DNA of 64,000 bases from Cytobacillus oceanisediminis (GCF_007830235.1 NZ_VLKI01000007.1:1-64000); one strand, 5' to 3'. Numbered from the stretch's first letter, positions 26,770 to 35,614 are shown. Notes: generated from the letters alone by a model not told the origin. A program made the numbers and translations.

Positions 26770-27903
26770 ATGAAGAAGATGAACATTGCAGGGAAGGTTA
26801 GTATGCTAACAGCACTTTTTGTTTTGCTGTTCTCCTCGCTTTCCTTTGCGGCAACCGTACCAGGAGGACCATCGACAGAAGGAAAGACGAACATTAACAG
26901 CATGCTATCCTATGAAGAAGTTGTTAAGACTCTTACTGATATCGAACAGACAAGCAAGGGGAAAGTAGAAGTCTTTACTCTGGATCGGTTCGGTAAATCC
27001 GAACAGGGAAGAAGTATTTATGTAGCCAAGGTTGGAACAGGGGAAAAGAAAGTTTGGATCCAGGCGCAAATCCATGGGAATGAAAAACTGGTAACAGAGG
27101 CAGCGCTGCAATTGTTAAAAACCTATGCAAGCAACAATTCCAAGGATGTACAAACAGTCCTGGAAGAGTCCACTCTATATTTTATTCCGATGTACAATCC
27201 AGATGGAGCGGAGATGAATACTCGCGGAACAAAGATTGCCGAAACCGAACAGTATCTCGACCTAAATCGCGATTGGGTTTCTGAAGGCGGATTTGCTGCA
27301 AAGGAATCCAAAGTGGTCTATTCATACTGGGCAGAGTTGAAGCCTGATTTTGCCATTGATTTGCATCATCAAGGATTGAAGCAGGTTTATGGTACGAATG
27401 AAGCGACTTCATTCTCTCTAGGAGTCTCTCTGGCGCCAAACGGGCCAACATTGCCAAACTATAAGAACTACAATGATGTTACAAGACAAATGCTGGCATA
27501 CGTATATGATGAAATGAGCGGTTATGGCTACACCCATATTGACCGTTATCAAATTGTCGATAGACAAAACCAGATTGGTTACGATATAGATATAAAGGGC
27601 GGAGTTGTATCAGCCATGATGATGGGATTGAACTACAACGGTTTGAACCCTGACAACCATAGCCATCCTGCAGTCTTTTTTGAAACAAAGGGTAATTCCA
27701 GTGAAGGAAGCCTGGGCCAAAAATCGAATGGATACTTAACCAAACAAAACTATTTGGCCTTAAAATCTCTGGTTTATGGGTATGTGACTGGCGAGGTAGA
27801 AGAGGTTGATCCAAATCATTGGAATGACATACCGGCCTATCCATTAGCCGGTTACTGGACAGATTATAACGGAATTGTTCCAGTTGAATCATCGGGGTTT
27901 TAA
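26770..27903 (+). CDS. secreted M14-family zinc carboxypeptidase
   Basis: An extracellular metallopeptidase of 377 residues with a signal peptide at 1-27 (cleavage near SFA). Zinc ligands are His102 and Glu105 (QIHGNE) and His199 or His200 (DLHHQG), and Glu305 (FFETKG) is the catalytic glutamate. The family trims C-terminal residues from peptides; some relatives cleave gamma-glutamyl or peptidoglycan peptides. AAGGGGTG precedes the ATG. A terminator follows. Confidence 0.9.
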   Translation: MKKMNIAGKVSMLTALFVLLFSSLSFAATVPGGPSTEGKTNINSMLSYEEVVKTLTDIEQTSKGKVEVFTLDRFGKSEQGRSIYVAKVGTGEKKVWIQAQIHGNEKLVTEAALQLLKTYASNNSKDVQTVLEESTLYFIPMYNPDGAEMNTRGTKIAETEQYLDLNRDWVSEGGFAAKESKVVYSYWAELKPDFAIDLHHQGLKQVYGTNEATSFSLGVSLAPNGPTLPNYKNYNDVTRQMLAYVYDEMSGYGYTHIDRYQIVDRQNQIGYDIDIKGGVVSAMMMGLNYNGLNPDNHSHPAVFFETKGNSSEGSLGQKSNGYLTKQNYLALKSLVYGYVTGEVEEVDPNHWNDIPAYPLAGYWTDYNGIVPVESSGF

Positions 27904-27928
27904 AATATAGTCGGTAATAAATGAATGG

Positions 27929-27956
27929 AAGCTGGTATTATGCCAGCTTTTTTTTC
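27929..27956 (+). terminator. terminator of the carboxypeptidase gene
   Basis: AAGCTGG (27929-27935) pairs with CCAGCTT (27943-27949), then eight T. It abuts the stop codon of the convergent 50-residue gene. Confidence 0.85.
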
Positions 27957-28108
27957 TATTCTTTATTATTTTTCCGTTCATTTTCATCAACCATATTCTT
28001 CACGTCTTCTGTCATTTTATCAAAGGTCTGATTTACACGATTCATTACCGCATCCTGTGGACTGCCGCTATTTTGATATTCAATTCCTTCATTAAAGTCT
28101 TTTTCCAA
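27956..28108 (-). CDS. small hypothetical protein, 50 residues
   Basis: A short frame with a textbook ribosome site: GGAGGTG lies six bases before a TTG start at 28108. The product begins MEKDFNEGIEYQNSG and ends ENERKNNKE. It is acidic to neutral, strongly hydrophilic and predicted helical in its middle, with no cysteine and no membrane segment. It resembles small spore-type Bacillus proteins in composition only. I do not recognise the family. It is convergent with the M14 peptidase gene and divergent from yyaC. Confidence 0.7.
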   Translation of the reverse strand: MEKDFNEGIEYQNSGSPQDAVMNRVNQTFDKMTEDVKNMVDENERKNNKE

Positions 28109-28394
28109 GTTGTTCACCTCCGTTAAAAATATGATGTGTATAAGAGACCAAAATATTCCTCAAAATGTTACGAAAGATGATGAACAATAATCAGTCCTTT
28201 TTAGTATTATTGTAAAAAGGATCTTTTGAATATATATGTAGTTGAAGGGTAATACATAATGAAGAAATAAGTATAACTATATTAATATTTCCCTTTTTTG
28301 CTTTCGTTGTTTACACTAAGAATAATTATCATTGCTGAAAAAATATGTTCCTTACAAAATAGCAATTATTTACATGAAAGGGGGATAGAGGGAT

Positions 28395-29015
28395 ATGTGG
28401 CCTTTTTCAATAAACAAAAAGAGCAAAAAAATAGTGGATGCAGCTAGTTATATTTCGCTAAAGGAAACGACTGAAGAAGCTGAAATTGAAAAAATGGTTT
28501 CCAAACTGGAAGACATCTTCTACAGTACCTCTAAGGAAATTGTGATATTGTGCATTGGTTCTGACCGTTCTACAGGTGATTCACTTGGCCCTTTGGTTGG
28601 AAAACTTATAGAAGAACGGAACATTCCTTACCCGGTGTATGGAACCCTTAAAGAGCCGGTCCATGCCTTAAATATTAAGAAAGTTATAAAAAAAATTTAT
28701 GAAACCCACCAGGATCCGTTTGTATTCGGGATTGATGCCTGTCTGGGGGATGAGCGGCAAATTGGCTATATTTTAATAAGGGAAGGGTCATTTATTCCTG
28801 GGAATGCTGTCAATAGGGTTTTGCCAAGTGTAGGGGATTACCATTTGAAGGCGATCGTCAATTCGCTGGATCCTTTATCGCCTATTCATTCCTTAAACAG
28901 TACACGATTATACACTGTTTTAAAGCTGGCTGAGATTATCGGTGAAATTATTGCACGAGTAGCTGCGAATGACCGGATATCAAGAGGGAATGCAGAGAAA
29001 ACAAATGTAACTTAA
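28395..29015 (+). CDS. yyaC: YyaC-family spore protease-like protein (DUF1256)
   Basis: A 206-residue protein matching YyaC, a sporulation protein related in fold to the germination protease GPR. The landmark segment CIGSDRSTGDSLGPLVG lies near 54-70, with a second conserved part FGIDACLGDERQIGYI near 115-130. Length equals the family norm. GAAAGGGGG precedes the ATG. Its presence supports an endospore-forming host. Its substrate in spores is not established. Confidence 0.88.
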   Translation: MWPFSINKKSKKIVDAASYISLKETTEEAEIEKMVSKLEDIFYSTSKEIVILCIGSDRSTGDSLGPLVGKLIEERNIPYPVYGTLKEPVHALNIKKVIKKIYETHQDPFVFGIDACLGDERQIGYILIREGSFIPGNAVNRVLPSVGDYHLKAIVNSLDPLSPIHSLNSTRLYTVLKLAEIIGEIIARVAANDRISRGNAEKTNVT

Positions 29016-29046
29016 AAGATATTTTTGGTTAAAACAACCAGAAAAA

Positions 29047-29094
29047 TTGCTGTTCTGCAAATAGGTAAGTTATAATCAGTATAAAGTATACCAA
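29047..29094 (+). promoter_or_regulatory. sigma-A promoter with GTATAC operator, site 1
   Basis: TTGCTG (29047-29052), an 18-base spacer and TATAAT (29071-29076) form a good promoter. The palindrome AAA-GTATAC-CAA (29083-29094) covers the expected transcription start. It drives the GntR gene at 29113, so this looks like autoregulation. Confidence 0.75.
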
Positions 29095-29112
29095 GGAGAA
29101 AGAGGGAAATTG

Positions 29113-29787
29113 ATGGGGAATAATTGGACGGAAGATAATTTGATCTCTATTCGTGAGAGAGTTTATCTTCATATTAAAGATTTAATATTGGATGGTGAAT
29201 TTAAAGCGGGAGACCGTCTAGTGGAACGGGAACTTGCTGAAAGGCTGAATATCAGCAGGACGCCAATTCGGGAAGCGCTTTTTCGCTTGGAATCCCAGGG
29301 GTTTGTCAAAACCGTACCAAGAAAAGGGGTTATCGTTGCAGATATTTCTGAAAAAGAGATAATAGAAGTATTCACGATCCTTTCTTCTCTTGAGGTTCTG
29401 GCTGCGAAACTGGCAGTGCAAAAGCTGGATGATGTGACGAAAAGCAAGTTCTCAGCAAGCATTAAAAAGGTTGAAGATTACCTGAATAATCCTGATGATG
29501 ATGCTTCCGACCTTCATAGGGACTTGAATCATCTCCTATACAGCTCTGCAAAAAATGTGAAACTTTACGAAATGCTAAGTGGACTATCCGATTATATCCG
29601 GGCTTTTGCAAAGATCGGTCATAAAAATCCGGGAAGAGCAAAACAGTCAATGGAAGAGCATTTAAAAATCATGGAAGCCATAGTAAATAAAGAAATAGAA
29701 ATGGCAGAATATCTGACAAAAATACATATTGAAAACTCTAAAAAAGCCTACATAGAAGCTGTTCAGCAAAGCGAAAAGAAAAAATAA
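29113..29787 (+). CDS. GntR/FCD regulator, candidate master of the GTATAC regulon (paralogue 1)
   Basis: A 224-residue FadR/VanR-type repressor. The winged helix (RLVERELAERLNISRTPIRE, about residues 38-57) is nearly identical to that of the GntR protein encoded at 42618-43307, including the recognition helix, so both should bind the same DNA. The FCD domain covers about 80-215. The GTATAC palindrome overlaps its own promoter, and eleven more copies follow in the next 14 kb. I prefer the ATG at 29113 (GAGGG six bases upstream) over the TTG one codon earlier. The effector is unknown. Confidence 0.87.
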   Translation: MGNNWTEDNLISIRERVYLHIKDLILDGEFKAGDRLVERELAERLNISRTPIREALFRLESQGFVKTVPRKGVIVADISEKEIIEVFTILSSLEVLAAKLAVQKLDDVTKSKFSASIKKVEDYLNNPDDDASDLHRDLNHLLYSSAKNVKLYEMLSGLSDYIRAFAKIGHKNPGRAKQSMEEHLKIMEAIVNKEIEMAEYLTKIHIENSKKAYIEAVQQSEKKK

Positions 29788-29816
29788 GAAAGAGCAGTGC
29801 TCTTTCTTATTTTTTG
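29780..29816 (+). terminator. 17-bp perfect-stem terminator
   Basis: AAAAATAAGAAAGAGC pairs with GCTCTTTCTTATTTTT around three bases. It overlaps the stop region of the GntR gene. Confidence 0.9.
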
Positions 29817-29864
29817 ATCTGACCCCTGATTACCCATATATGTACTTACACTGCAACGGTTTTC

Positions 29865-30168
29865 ATCGTTAATCCACTTGGATTAACTCCCATATCAGGA
29901 TTGACCTCTTGAAAATCGGAGGTAATGAGCTCGATTAACTCCCAAAATAGGGGTGAATGCCGTCAAATGGTCGTTAATCCACTCGATTAACGACCAAAAT
30001 AGGGGTGAATGCCGTCAAATGGTCGTTAATCCACTCGATTAACTCCCAAAACAGGAGTGAATGCGGACAAATGGTCGTTAATCCATCCGATTAACTCCCA
30101 AAACAGGAGTGAGTGCCCGGAAATCGTCGTTAATCAGCTCAATTAACTCCCCATACAGGGGTGATAGG
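29865..30168. repeat. second 52-bp tandem array, six units
   Basis: The word GATTAAC (or AATTAAC) recurs at 29881, 29933, 29985, 30037, 30089 and 30141, exactly 52 bases apart each time. Each unit also has GTTAATCC and an AGGGGTGA or AGGAGTGA block. The best unit folds TCGTTAATC (29971-29979) onto GATTAACGA (29985-29993). The sequence is unrelated to the array at 6784-7540 although the period is the same. It lies between the convergent GntR and aspartate dehydrogenase genes. Confidence 0.92.
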
Positions 30169-30194
30169 TGCTAAAATTAACAATACCCAGGTTT

Positions 30195-31001
30195 TTATAC
30201 TCCAATCACTAAAGGTGAAGTTAAATTTTTTAAAACTTTTGCCACACTCATAGCTACAATCGGACTGGACTTAGGGTTTTGTTCATAAGGCACATTTGAA
30301 ACGGATATCTCAGTTTCCCCAAAATAGCCTTTCGCTTTGATGGTATGTGTATTTGTTTGAATGGTCGGATCAGCAAAAACCTGTACTTTTGTGTTTTCAA
30401 AGCCGACTCCGGCAAGACTTAAAGCAGCTGAAACATTTACGCTTTGCGGGAATAACCTCGAGGATTCACGTGCATTGCCTTCATAAATGCATACTGGCTC
30501 GGTTAAGGTTGCTAAATCTACTTTTTCTTCTGCAATAGTACCTGCCCAGCTTCTCGGGTGTTTCCTTGTTATTAGGGTTATCTCTTCGATCTCTCCCAAA
30601 GCCCCGGCAGCGATTCGGTCCAGTCCGGCAATTGCTGCGGAAGGAACAAAGATTTGCTGGTTATATTTTTGGGCTGTTTCTTTAAGATTTTCAAAGAAAT
30701 CCGTGTCACCCAACGCCCCAACAGAAAGAATTATAAGATGGCTGCCGCTTGCCAGTGCTTTCTCCCCGTACATCTGTAATGCTTGATGGCCTGCTGCTTC
30801 AATGACAATATCTAAATCCCCATTAAAAAACTCTTCTTCATTTGCAGTAAAACCAAAAGTTTGCTGAGATGCTTCCATAAATTCTGTTTTTCTTCTAACA
30901 AGTACTGTTTTTAATTCAATATTGCCGGCCTGGCCTCCCTTTATTAACTCTGCAATACTTTTTCCCAGTGTACCATAACCGATGATTCCAGCTTTTAGCA
31001 T
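30195..31001 (-). CDS. L-aspartate dehydrogenase (NadX-like)
   Basis: Oxidises L-aspartate to iminoaspartate (or the reverse) with NAD(P). The 268 residues contain the dinucleotide motif GYGTLG near 8-13 and the family's HPRSWAGT segment near 155-165. I chose the ATG at 31001 because AAGGAG lies eight bases before it; the GTG three codons upstream overlaps the site. It could make iminoaspartate for NAD synthesis or release ammonia in catabolism. No other nad gene is nearby, and the GTATAC site at 31140 places it in the local regulon. Confidence 0.82.
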   Translation of the reverse strand: MLKAGIIGYGTLGKSIAELIKGGQAGNIELKTVLVRRKTEFMEASQQTFGFTANEEEFFNGDLDIVIEAAGHQALQMYGEKALASGSHLIILSVGALGDTDFFENLKETAQKYNQQIFVPSAAIAGLDRIAAGALGEIEEITLITRKHPRSWAGTIAEEKVDLATLTEPVCIYEGNARESSRLFPQSVNVSAALSLAGVGFENTKVQVFADPTIQTNTHTIKAKGYFGETEISVSNVPYEQNPKSSPIVAMSVAKVLKNLTSPLVIGV

Positions 31002-31062
31002 ATCGGACACTCCTTATTTAATGTATTTTATTTATATGGTGAAAGCTCTGTTAAATTTGTCT

Positions 31063-31136
31063 TTTGATTTCCGCTAAAGGTACGCAGCGATCGCGGGCTG
31101 CCCGGGAGGCTCCTCGGGGAGAGCGACTGGGGGTCT
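31063..31136 (-). repeat. fragment of the GC-rich palindromic element (copy A)
   Basis: TTGATTTCCGCT followed by a GC-rich run with GGGAGGCTCCTCGG matches one half of the full-length copies at 36621, 39091, 43946 and 56552. The other half is missing. It sits in the leader between the GTATAC site/promoter and the aspartate dehydrogenase start. Confidence 0.65.
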
Positions 31137-31139
31137 TTG

Positions 31140-31159
31140 TTGGTATACGATATATTATA
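31140..31159 (-). promoter_or_regulatory. GTATAC operator, site 2, with -10 box
   Basis: TTG-GTATAC-GAT (31140-31151) lies next to a TATAAT on the minus strand (31159-31154). Position and orientation fit the aspartate dehydrogenase promoter. I cannot place a convincing -35. Confidence 0.6.
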
Positions 31160-31277
31160 TACAAATTTAACCTTGATTTTACCGAAATGGAGATAAAAAC
31201 GCAAGGGATTTTCAAGAATATGCTAAAACATCTAAATTTTCAAAATTATTTGCACAATAGCTATTTTTAGTGTTATT

Positions 31278-31289
31278 ATAGTATACAAG
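31278..31289. promoter_or_regulatory. GTATAC operator, site 3
   Basis: ATA-GTATAC-AAG in the gap between aspartate dehydrogenase and the transporter gene at 31663. Either direction could be served. Confidence 0.5.
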
Positions 31290-31457
31290 TTATTAATAGT
31301 GGCAATGGGAGGTGATTATCCGGTAGGGTCTTACCAGTCTCAAAGAGTTGGATTAAAAAGGGTAGATAAAAGAAAGTTGAAATCATTATATTAGTTGTTG
31401 AGTAGAAGAAATTTTCATGATTTAATCTGGAGAATGCAACATGTTTTTTTAACGTAT

Positions 31458-31469
31458 TTGGTATACAAT
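31458..31469. promoter_or_regulatory. GTATAC operator, site 4
   Basis: TTG-GTATAC-AAT, about 195 bases before the transporter gene at 31663. The rest of this 660-base gap holds copy A and sites 2 and 3 but no gene I can support. Confidence 0.6.
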
Positions 31470-31662
31470 CCACCAAATGCAGTGTGCTATTTGGTAAAAA
31501 ATTCTTAACCTCCTGGTCATTTTTCAATTTATGAGAATGAGGTATACATAGACAGCTAGAACGAGCATAATTATTGCCTCTTCCCAATTTGCATCATTGA
31601 AACAAAGAACTGCTTTACTTAAATAGAGAGTTACATTTCATACTTAATATGGAGGGGAATAT

Positions 31663-33108
31663 ATGGAATTAACATTTGCTCATTGGGTATATGCCATTGT
31701 TACTGTGTCAGTTATTGGAACGATGCTTTTTAGGAGAGGCGTCGTGCTGCCTGTTATCATCGGAACCTTCTTGGTGGCAGTCGTGTATAAAGGCAATCTG
31801 ATATCAGGTTTCCAGGCCGTATTTAACGCAAATCTCCTCGCCGCAAAAGAGCTTTTTAGCATATTCTTAATCATTTCCCTCATGATTGCTCTGCTAAATT
31901 CTCTGAAAGACCTGGGAGCTGATAAGAAGCTAATTGGTCCGATTGAAAAAATTATGGTAAATGGGCATGTTTCGTACTTTGTTTTAATGATTACAACATA
32001 CGTCATTTCCCTTTTTTTCTGGCCAACTCCTGCAGTTCCGCTTATTTGCGCCTTGCTGGTCCCTGCAGCGGTGCGTGCAGGGCTGCCGGTCATGACGGCG
32101 GCGATGGTCATTGTCATCGCAGGCCAGGGTATGGCTCTTTCTTCCGATTATATTATGCAAGTAGCCCCGATGCTAAGTGCCAAAGCAGCTGGCATTGATA
32201 AAGTTTTAGTTGCTGATAAAACGTTAGTTCTTTCATTGATTACTGGAGTAAGTGCACTCGCATATATCTATTTTGCGCATAGAAAATCAATCGTCAAGAA
32301 TGATAACCCTGAAACCGTGCTTAATCCTGATGATGCCGCTTTTTTTGGTGTAGCCAATGAACTTGCTGCAACAGCTGAAGAAAGCGCTGAAGCAACCCAG
32401 AGAAAAAATACATGGGGTAAAGTATTTGCGATTTTAGTTCCATTATCCATGCTGGCCGTTATGATTTATATGTTCCAATCAAAGTTAACTGGTGCAGCAG
32501 GTTTTGAAGGAACAGATGGAGCTGCATTTATCGGAGGGGTGGCAACGCTCCTATTGGTTCTCGCGACCATTGCATTCAACCGCATTCATGCTTTGGATAA
32601 GATTAGCGACCATCTGACAGAAGGTTTTGTGTTTGCTTTTAGGGCTATGGCTCCGGTAATTCCGATTGCAGGCTTCTTCTTTATGGGAAGTGCAGACTTT
32701 ACGGGCACGATCCTATCACTGGATGAAAGCGCTGTCAAACCGGCGTTTCTGTTTGATATGATTCAGGCAGGACAATCTTATATTCCTGAAAATGCGTTTA
32801 TTGCGGGGTTTGGTATTTTAATAGTGGGTCTCATCACTGGATTGGACGGTTCAGGATTTTCAGGCCTGCCGTTAACAGGTGCATTATCTGGCGCATTAGC
32901 AAATGGAAGCGGCATCGATCCTTCCACACTGGCAGCGATTGGACAAATGGGTGCCATTTGGGGAGGGGGAACCATTGTAGCGTGGTCATCCCTTGTGGCA
33001 GTAGCAGGATTTCTGCAGCTTTCTCCGCTGGAATTGGCCAGAAAAAACTTTATACCAGTTATCACCAGCCTATTCCTTGCAACTTTAATTGGAATATTAA
33101 TCTGGTAA
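31663..33108 (+). CDS. polytopic membrane transporter, carboxylate/ion-transporter-like
   Basis: A 481-residue protein with about 12 membrane helices and re-entrant-looking Gly/Pro-rich segments (FWPTPAVPLICALLVPAA near 118-135, GLDGSGFSGLPLTGALSG near 390-407). These are typical of the ion-transporter superfamily that moves organic anions. I cannot fix the family or substrate. GGAGGGG precedes the ATG. It lies behind GTATAC sites 3 and 4 and is followed by a dehydrogenase-like gene, so it probably imports the regulon's substrate. Confidence 0.75.
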   Translation: MELTFAHWVYAIVTVSVIGTMLFRRGVVLPVIIGTFLVAVVYKGNLISGFQAVFNANLLAAKELFSIFLIISLMIALLNSLKDLGADKKLIGPIEKIMVNGHVSYFVLMITTYVISLFFWPTPAVPLICALLVPAAVRAGLPVMTAAMVIVIAGQGMALSSDYIMQVAPMLSAKAAGIDKVLVADKTLVLSLITGVSALAYIYFAHRKSIVKNDNPETVLNPDDAAFFGVANELAATAEESAEATQRKNTWGKVFAILVPLSMLAVMIYMFQSKLTGAAGFEGTDGAAFIGGVATLLLVLATIAFNRIHALDKISDHLTEGFVFAFRAMAPVIPIAGFFFMGSADFTGTILSLDESAVKPAFLFDMIQAGQSYIPENAFIAGFGILIVGLITGLDGSGFSGLPLTGALSGALANGSGIDPSTLAAIGQMGAIWGGGTIVAWSSLVAVAGFLQLSPLELARKNFIPVITSLFLATLIGILIW

Positions 33109-33136
33109 AAGAATAATCAGCATGCTTGAAAAATAG

Positions 33137-33188
33137 AGGGCTATCCTGCAAAGTTAGAAATAAACTAACTGAAGGGATGCCCTTTTTA
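33137..33188 (+). terminator. terminator after the transporter gene
   Basis: AGGGCTATCC pairs with GGGATGCCCT and an inner AGTTAG/CTAACT pair extends the stem. A short T-run follows. Confidence 0.7.
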
Positions 33189-33222
33189 TAATTAAAATGA
33201 TTAGCAGATAAGGAGTGATCTG

Positions 33223-33918
33223 GTGAAGAACCTTAAGGTAGCCTTAGCGGGCATTGGAAAATTAGGTTCTGCTATGATGGCGCATTGGAATAAATTAAAT
33301 ATCAAAATAGGTGTCTATCATCCAAGCAGGACGAAAGCAGAACAATTTATTCAGCGTTTTCCAAACGGTCATTTATTAACGGAACAGGATCTGAGAGAGG
33401 TGGATATCCTCATATTGGCTTTGCCGGCCGGCAAGGTGATTCCCTTTATGGAAAACAGGTTAGCTGAAGGAAATTCTTCTTCGGTTAGCTTTATCAATAT
33501 GGCTACTGCCCTGCCTACAAAAGAAATCAAGGGGAAATTTCCATCTTACAAGGTATATGGCCTAAAATATATGGGACATTCAAGAGATTTATTGGAACAC
33601 GGAAATGGATTGTTTATTACCGAGGATCATTTGCCGGATACAGTAATGGAACTTTGCAAACCATTGGGCCAAATCATAAAAGATAGGGAAGAAAGGTTAG
33701 TCAAAATTAACAAACTGGCTACCTATTATGCAGTTAGAACAGCTGTAGAAATCGAAAATGACTTCACTAAAAAAGGCTACCCTCCCGCTTATATAAAAAG
33801 AGCACTCACATCACTCGCGCCTGAAGTCATCCGCTCCTATAGCGAAGGCAATTTGGGTCATTTTGCACAAGAGATTGTGAGAGAAATAAAAGAAAACAGT
33901 GAAAAAGATGCTGATTAG
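33223..33918 (+). CDS. NAD(P)-binding oxidoreductase resembling pyrroline-5-carboxylate reductase
   Basis: A 231-residue Rossmann protein with the GIGKLGSAMM dinucleotide motif near 11-20 and an all-helical C-terminal part. The build resembles ProC-type imine reductases or F420/NADP-dependent reductases, but it is shorter than ProC (about 270) and the proline-family signature is not evident. It may reduce an imine or keto intermediate in the local pathway. The start is GTG at 33223 behind AAGGAGTG. The terminator stem overlaps its stop codon. Confidence 0.65.
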   Translation: MKNLKVALAGIGKLGSAMMAHWNKLNIKIGVYHPSRTKAEQFIQRFPNGHLLTEQDLREVDILILALPAGKVIPFMENRLAEGNSSSVSFINMATALPTKEIKGKFPSYKVYGLKYMGHSRDLLEHGNGLFITEDHLPDTVMELCKPLGQIIKDREERLVKINKLATYYAVRTAVEIENDFTKKGYPPAYIKRALTSLAPEVIRSYSEGNLGHFAQEIVREIKENSEKDAD

Positions 33919-33939
33919 CTACATCAGCATCTTTTTTTT
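33903..33939 (+). terminator. terminator overlapping a stop codon
   Basis: AAAGATGCTGAT pairs with ATCAGCATCTTT and eight T follow. The left arm includes the last codons and the stop of the oxidoreductase gene. Confidence 0.9.
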
Positions 33940-33977
33940 ACCTATGGAGCAATTATGTTGAGCCTTGTTTTCGGATT

Positions 33978-34050
33978 TATCAACGAAAACCAGGCATATA
34001 TCAACGAAATCACAGATATATCAACGAAATCCATCAATATATCAACGAAA
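33978..34050. repeat. 20-21-bp short tandem array (TATCAACGAAA)
   Basis: TCAACGAAA begins at 33980, 34001, 34021 and 34042, spacings of 21, 20 and 21 bases. The intervening bases vary. It lies between two convergent genes. Confidence 0.88.
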
Positions 34051-34073
34051 ATTCATTTTTATCGGCCAAATCG

Positions 34074-34103
34074 ATAAAAATCCCCCTGCGTCTGGCAGCG
34101 GGG
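34074..34103 (-). terminator. terminator of the minus-strand transporter
   Basis: On the minus strand CCCC-G-CTGC pairs with GCAG-G-GGGG, then five T. It lies just beyond the stop codon at 34117. Confidence 0.8.
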
Positions 34104-34116
34104 ACCTGGAAATCTA

Positions 34117-35520
34117 TTAATTTAACAGTCTTTCTAATAAGAACAAATACAGCATAACACAAGCAACATATACAGCTGCAAATGGTATATTCCAGTTGGA
34201 CACTTTATAGGAATTGACTTTAATAATGTTTGACATAAGGCCCAGCGTAGCATTATAAGGACCTACTAAAAAGGAGGAAACTGCTCCTGACAGCATCGCG
34301 ACTGTCAAAATGTGCGGAGAGATTCCGATTGCATCCGGGTTGACGCCTTCAATCATTAAAGCAAGTGATACGGCAGGGTGAAGGCCCAAAAAGGCCAGTC
34401 CCAAAGGAATGAGAGGCAGGATAATCAGAAAAACTTCCACACCTGCAACGTCAATAAAAGCTGCTATCCATCCATACAAGGTTTCATTGAAATTGGAAAA
34501 ATTAATAGCTGAAATGAAAAATCCGGTAGATAGAAAGATGAAGAATTGATCCTTCATGCTCATTGAAAAAGTTTGAAGGTGTTCAATCAGCTGATTGCCA
34601 AATTCTTTTCCTTTTTTCAGGAAGAGGGACCAGCTAAACGCAAATGGAATGACAATCAATGAGACAAGAATTAAGAACGGCAATGAGAATTGTTTTTCTG
34701 CAAGGGAAACAATAAGATTAAAAATAGCGATTGCCACGAGAATTTGAAAAACCCGACCAGGCCGCCCTGCATAGCCTGTTTCCAGAGCTGCTGCCGTTTC
34801 ATGTACGGATTCCCCAGGGTGTGGGATGGCCATCCTTTGGGATTTACGGGAACCAATAAACCAATCCAAACCTAAACCCAACACGCTTAACGGAATGACA
34901 TAGGGAAGGATGGATCCCCAGCTAACTCCTGTCATCGTAATCACAATCCCAACAATGGGTGTAACAGGAGCCCATAATAAAGGCATGGCAAAGCCTCTCG
35001 AGATCGCCCTGCTCATAAACCGTTCCTTGTTCCGGACCGGAAAGCTTGCCAACGCAGGACGTATGGAATAATACGTCATGGGAAGGGTTGCAAGATTCAT
35101 GAAAATGCTGAAAAAGTAAGAAATTCCTGAAGTCATCATATATAAATGGCCTGAAGTCTTTACTTTTTTCTGAATAATCGCCTGTATCCCCTCGCCATAT
35201 CTCCCAATCTTAATGGGTATCCCCAGGATTGGAATTAATGTAAACATGGTAAGCAGGTCAAGCATCGGTCCAAAAGCAAGGATATAATTTTGCCACTGAG
35301 AGCCGCTTGTCCAAAGCAGCAAAACCCCTAGCCCGAGGAAAATGCCCCCCAGTATTTGAACGAATCTCTTGGCAAGCCTGAATGTTAAAACAACAATAAT
35401 GAAGCATAATATGGAGAGGAGGGGACCGATCTCCCATTCAGACATCAGAGTGGACAGCAAATATAGGCTAATCACAGATAAAAATAAAACTCTCAGCATT
35501 TCAGACACCCTCACAATCAT
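34117..35520 (-). CDS. polytopic membrane transporter, second of the region
   Basis: A 467-residue protein with about 12 membrane helices and conserved-looking segments (MNLATLPMTYYSIRPAL, FLGLHPAVSLALMIEG, LVGPYNATLGLMSNI). It resembles organic-anion carriers of the ion-transporter superfamily (DcuC/TRAP-like). I cannot name the substrate. It is not closely similar to the transporter at 31663. Two starts are possible: ATG 35520 (AAGGAT upstream) or ATG 35499 (GAGGGTG upstream). A GTATAC site lies 83 bases upstream of the outer start. Confidence 0.72.
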   Translation of the reverse strand: MIVRVSEMLRVLFLSVISLYLLSTLMSEWEIGPLLSILCFIIVVLTFRLAKRFVQILGGIFLGLGVLLLWTSGSQWQNYILAFGPMLDLLTMFTLIPILGIPIKIGRYGEGIQAIIQKKVKTSGHLYMMTSGISYFFSIFMNLATLPMTYYSIRPALASFPVRNKERFMSRAISRGFAMPLLWAPVTPIVGIVITMTGVSWGSILPYVIPLSVLGLGLDWFIGSRKSQRMAIPHPGESVHETAAALETGYAGRPGRVFQILVAIAIFNLIVSLAEKQFSLPFLILVSLIVIPFAFSWSLFLKKGKEFGNQLIEHLQTFSMSMKDQFFIFLSTGFFISAINFSNFNETLYGWIAAFIDVAGVEVFLIILPLIPLGLAFLGLHPAVSLALMIEGVNPDAIGISPHILTVAMLSGAVSSFLVGPYNATLGLMSNIIKVNSYKVSNWNIPFAAVYVACVMLYLFLLERLLN

Positions 35521-35602
35521 TAATAATCCTTTTTCTAATAATATCGTAAATAAATTCCTTTTTGATAAAGGATGCGAAAAAAAGATTTTGTTTTACGTAA
35601 AA

Positions 35603-35614
35603 ATTGTATACCAA
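35603..35614. promoter_or_regulatory. GTATAC operator, site 5
   Basis: ATT-GTATAC-CAA, upstream of the minus-strand transporter (start 35520). It is one of two sites in this divergent gap; site 6 is 72 bases away. Confidence 0.65.

Noticed and set aside
29865..30168. Possible CRISPR array or origin iterons
   Set aside because: Units of 52 bases are contiguous without spacers, and no replication initiator gene is nearby.
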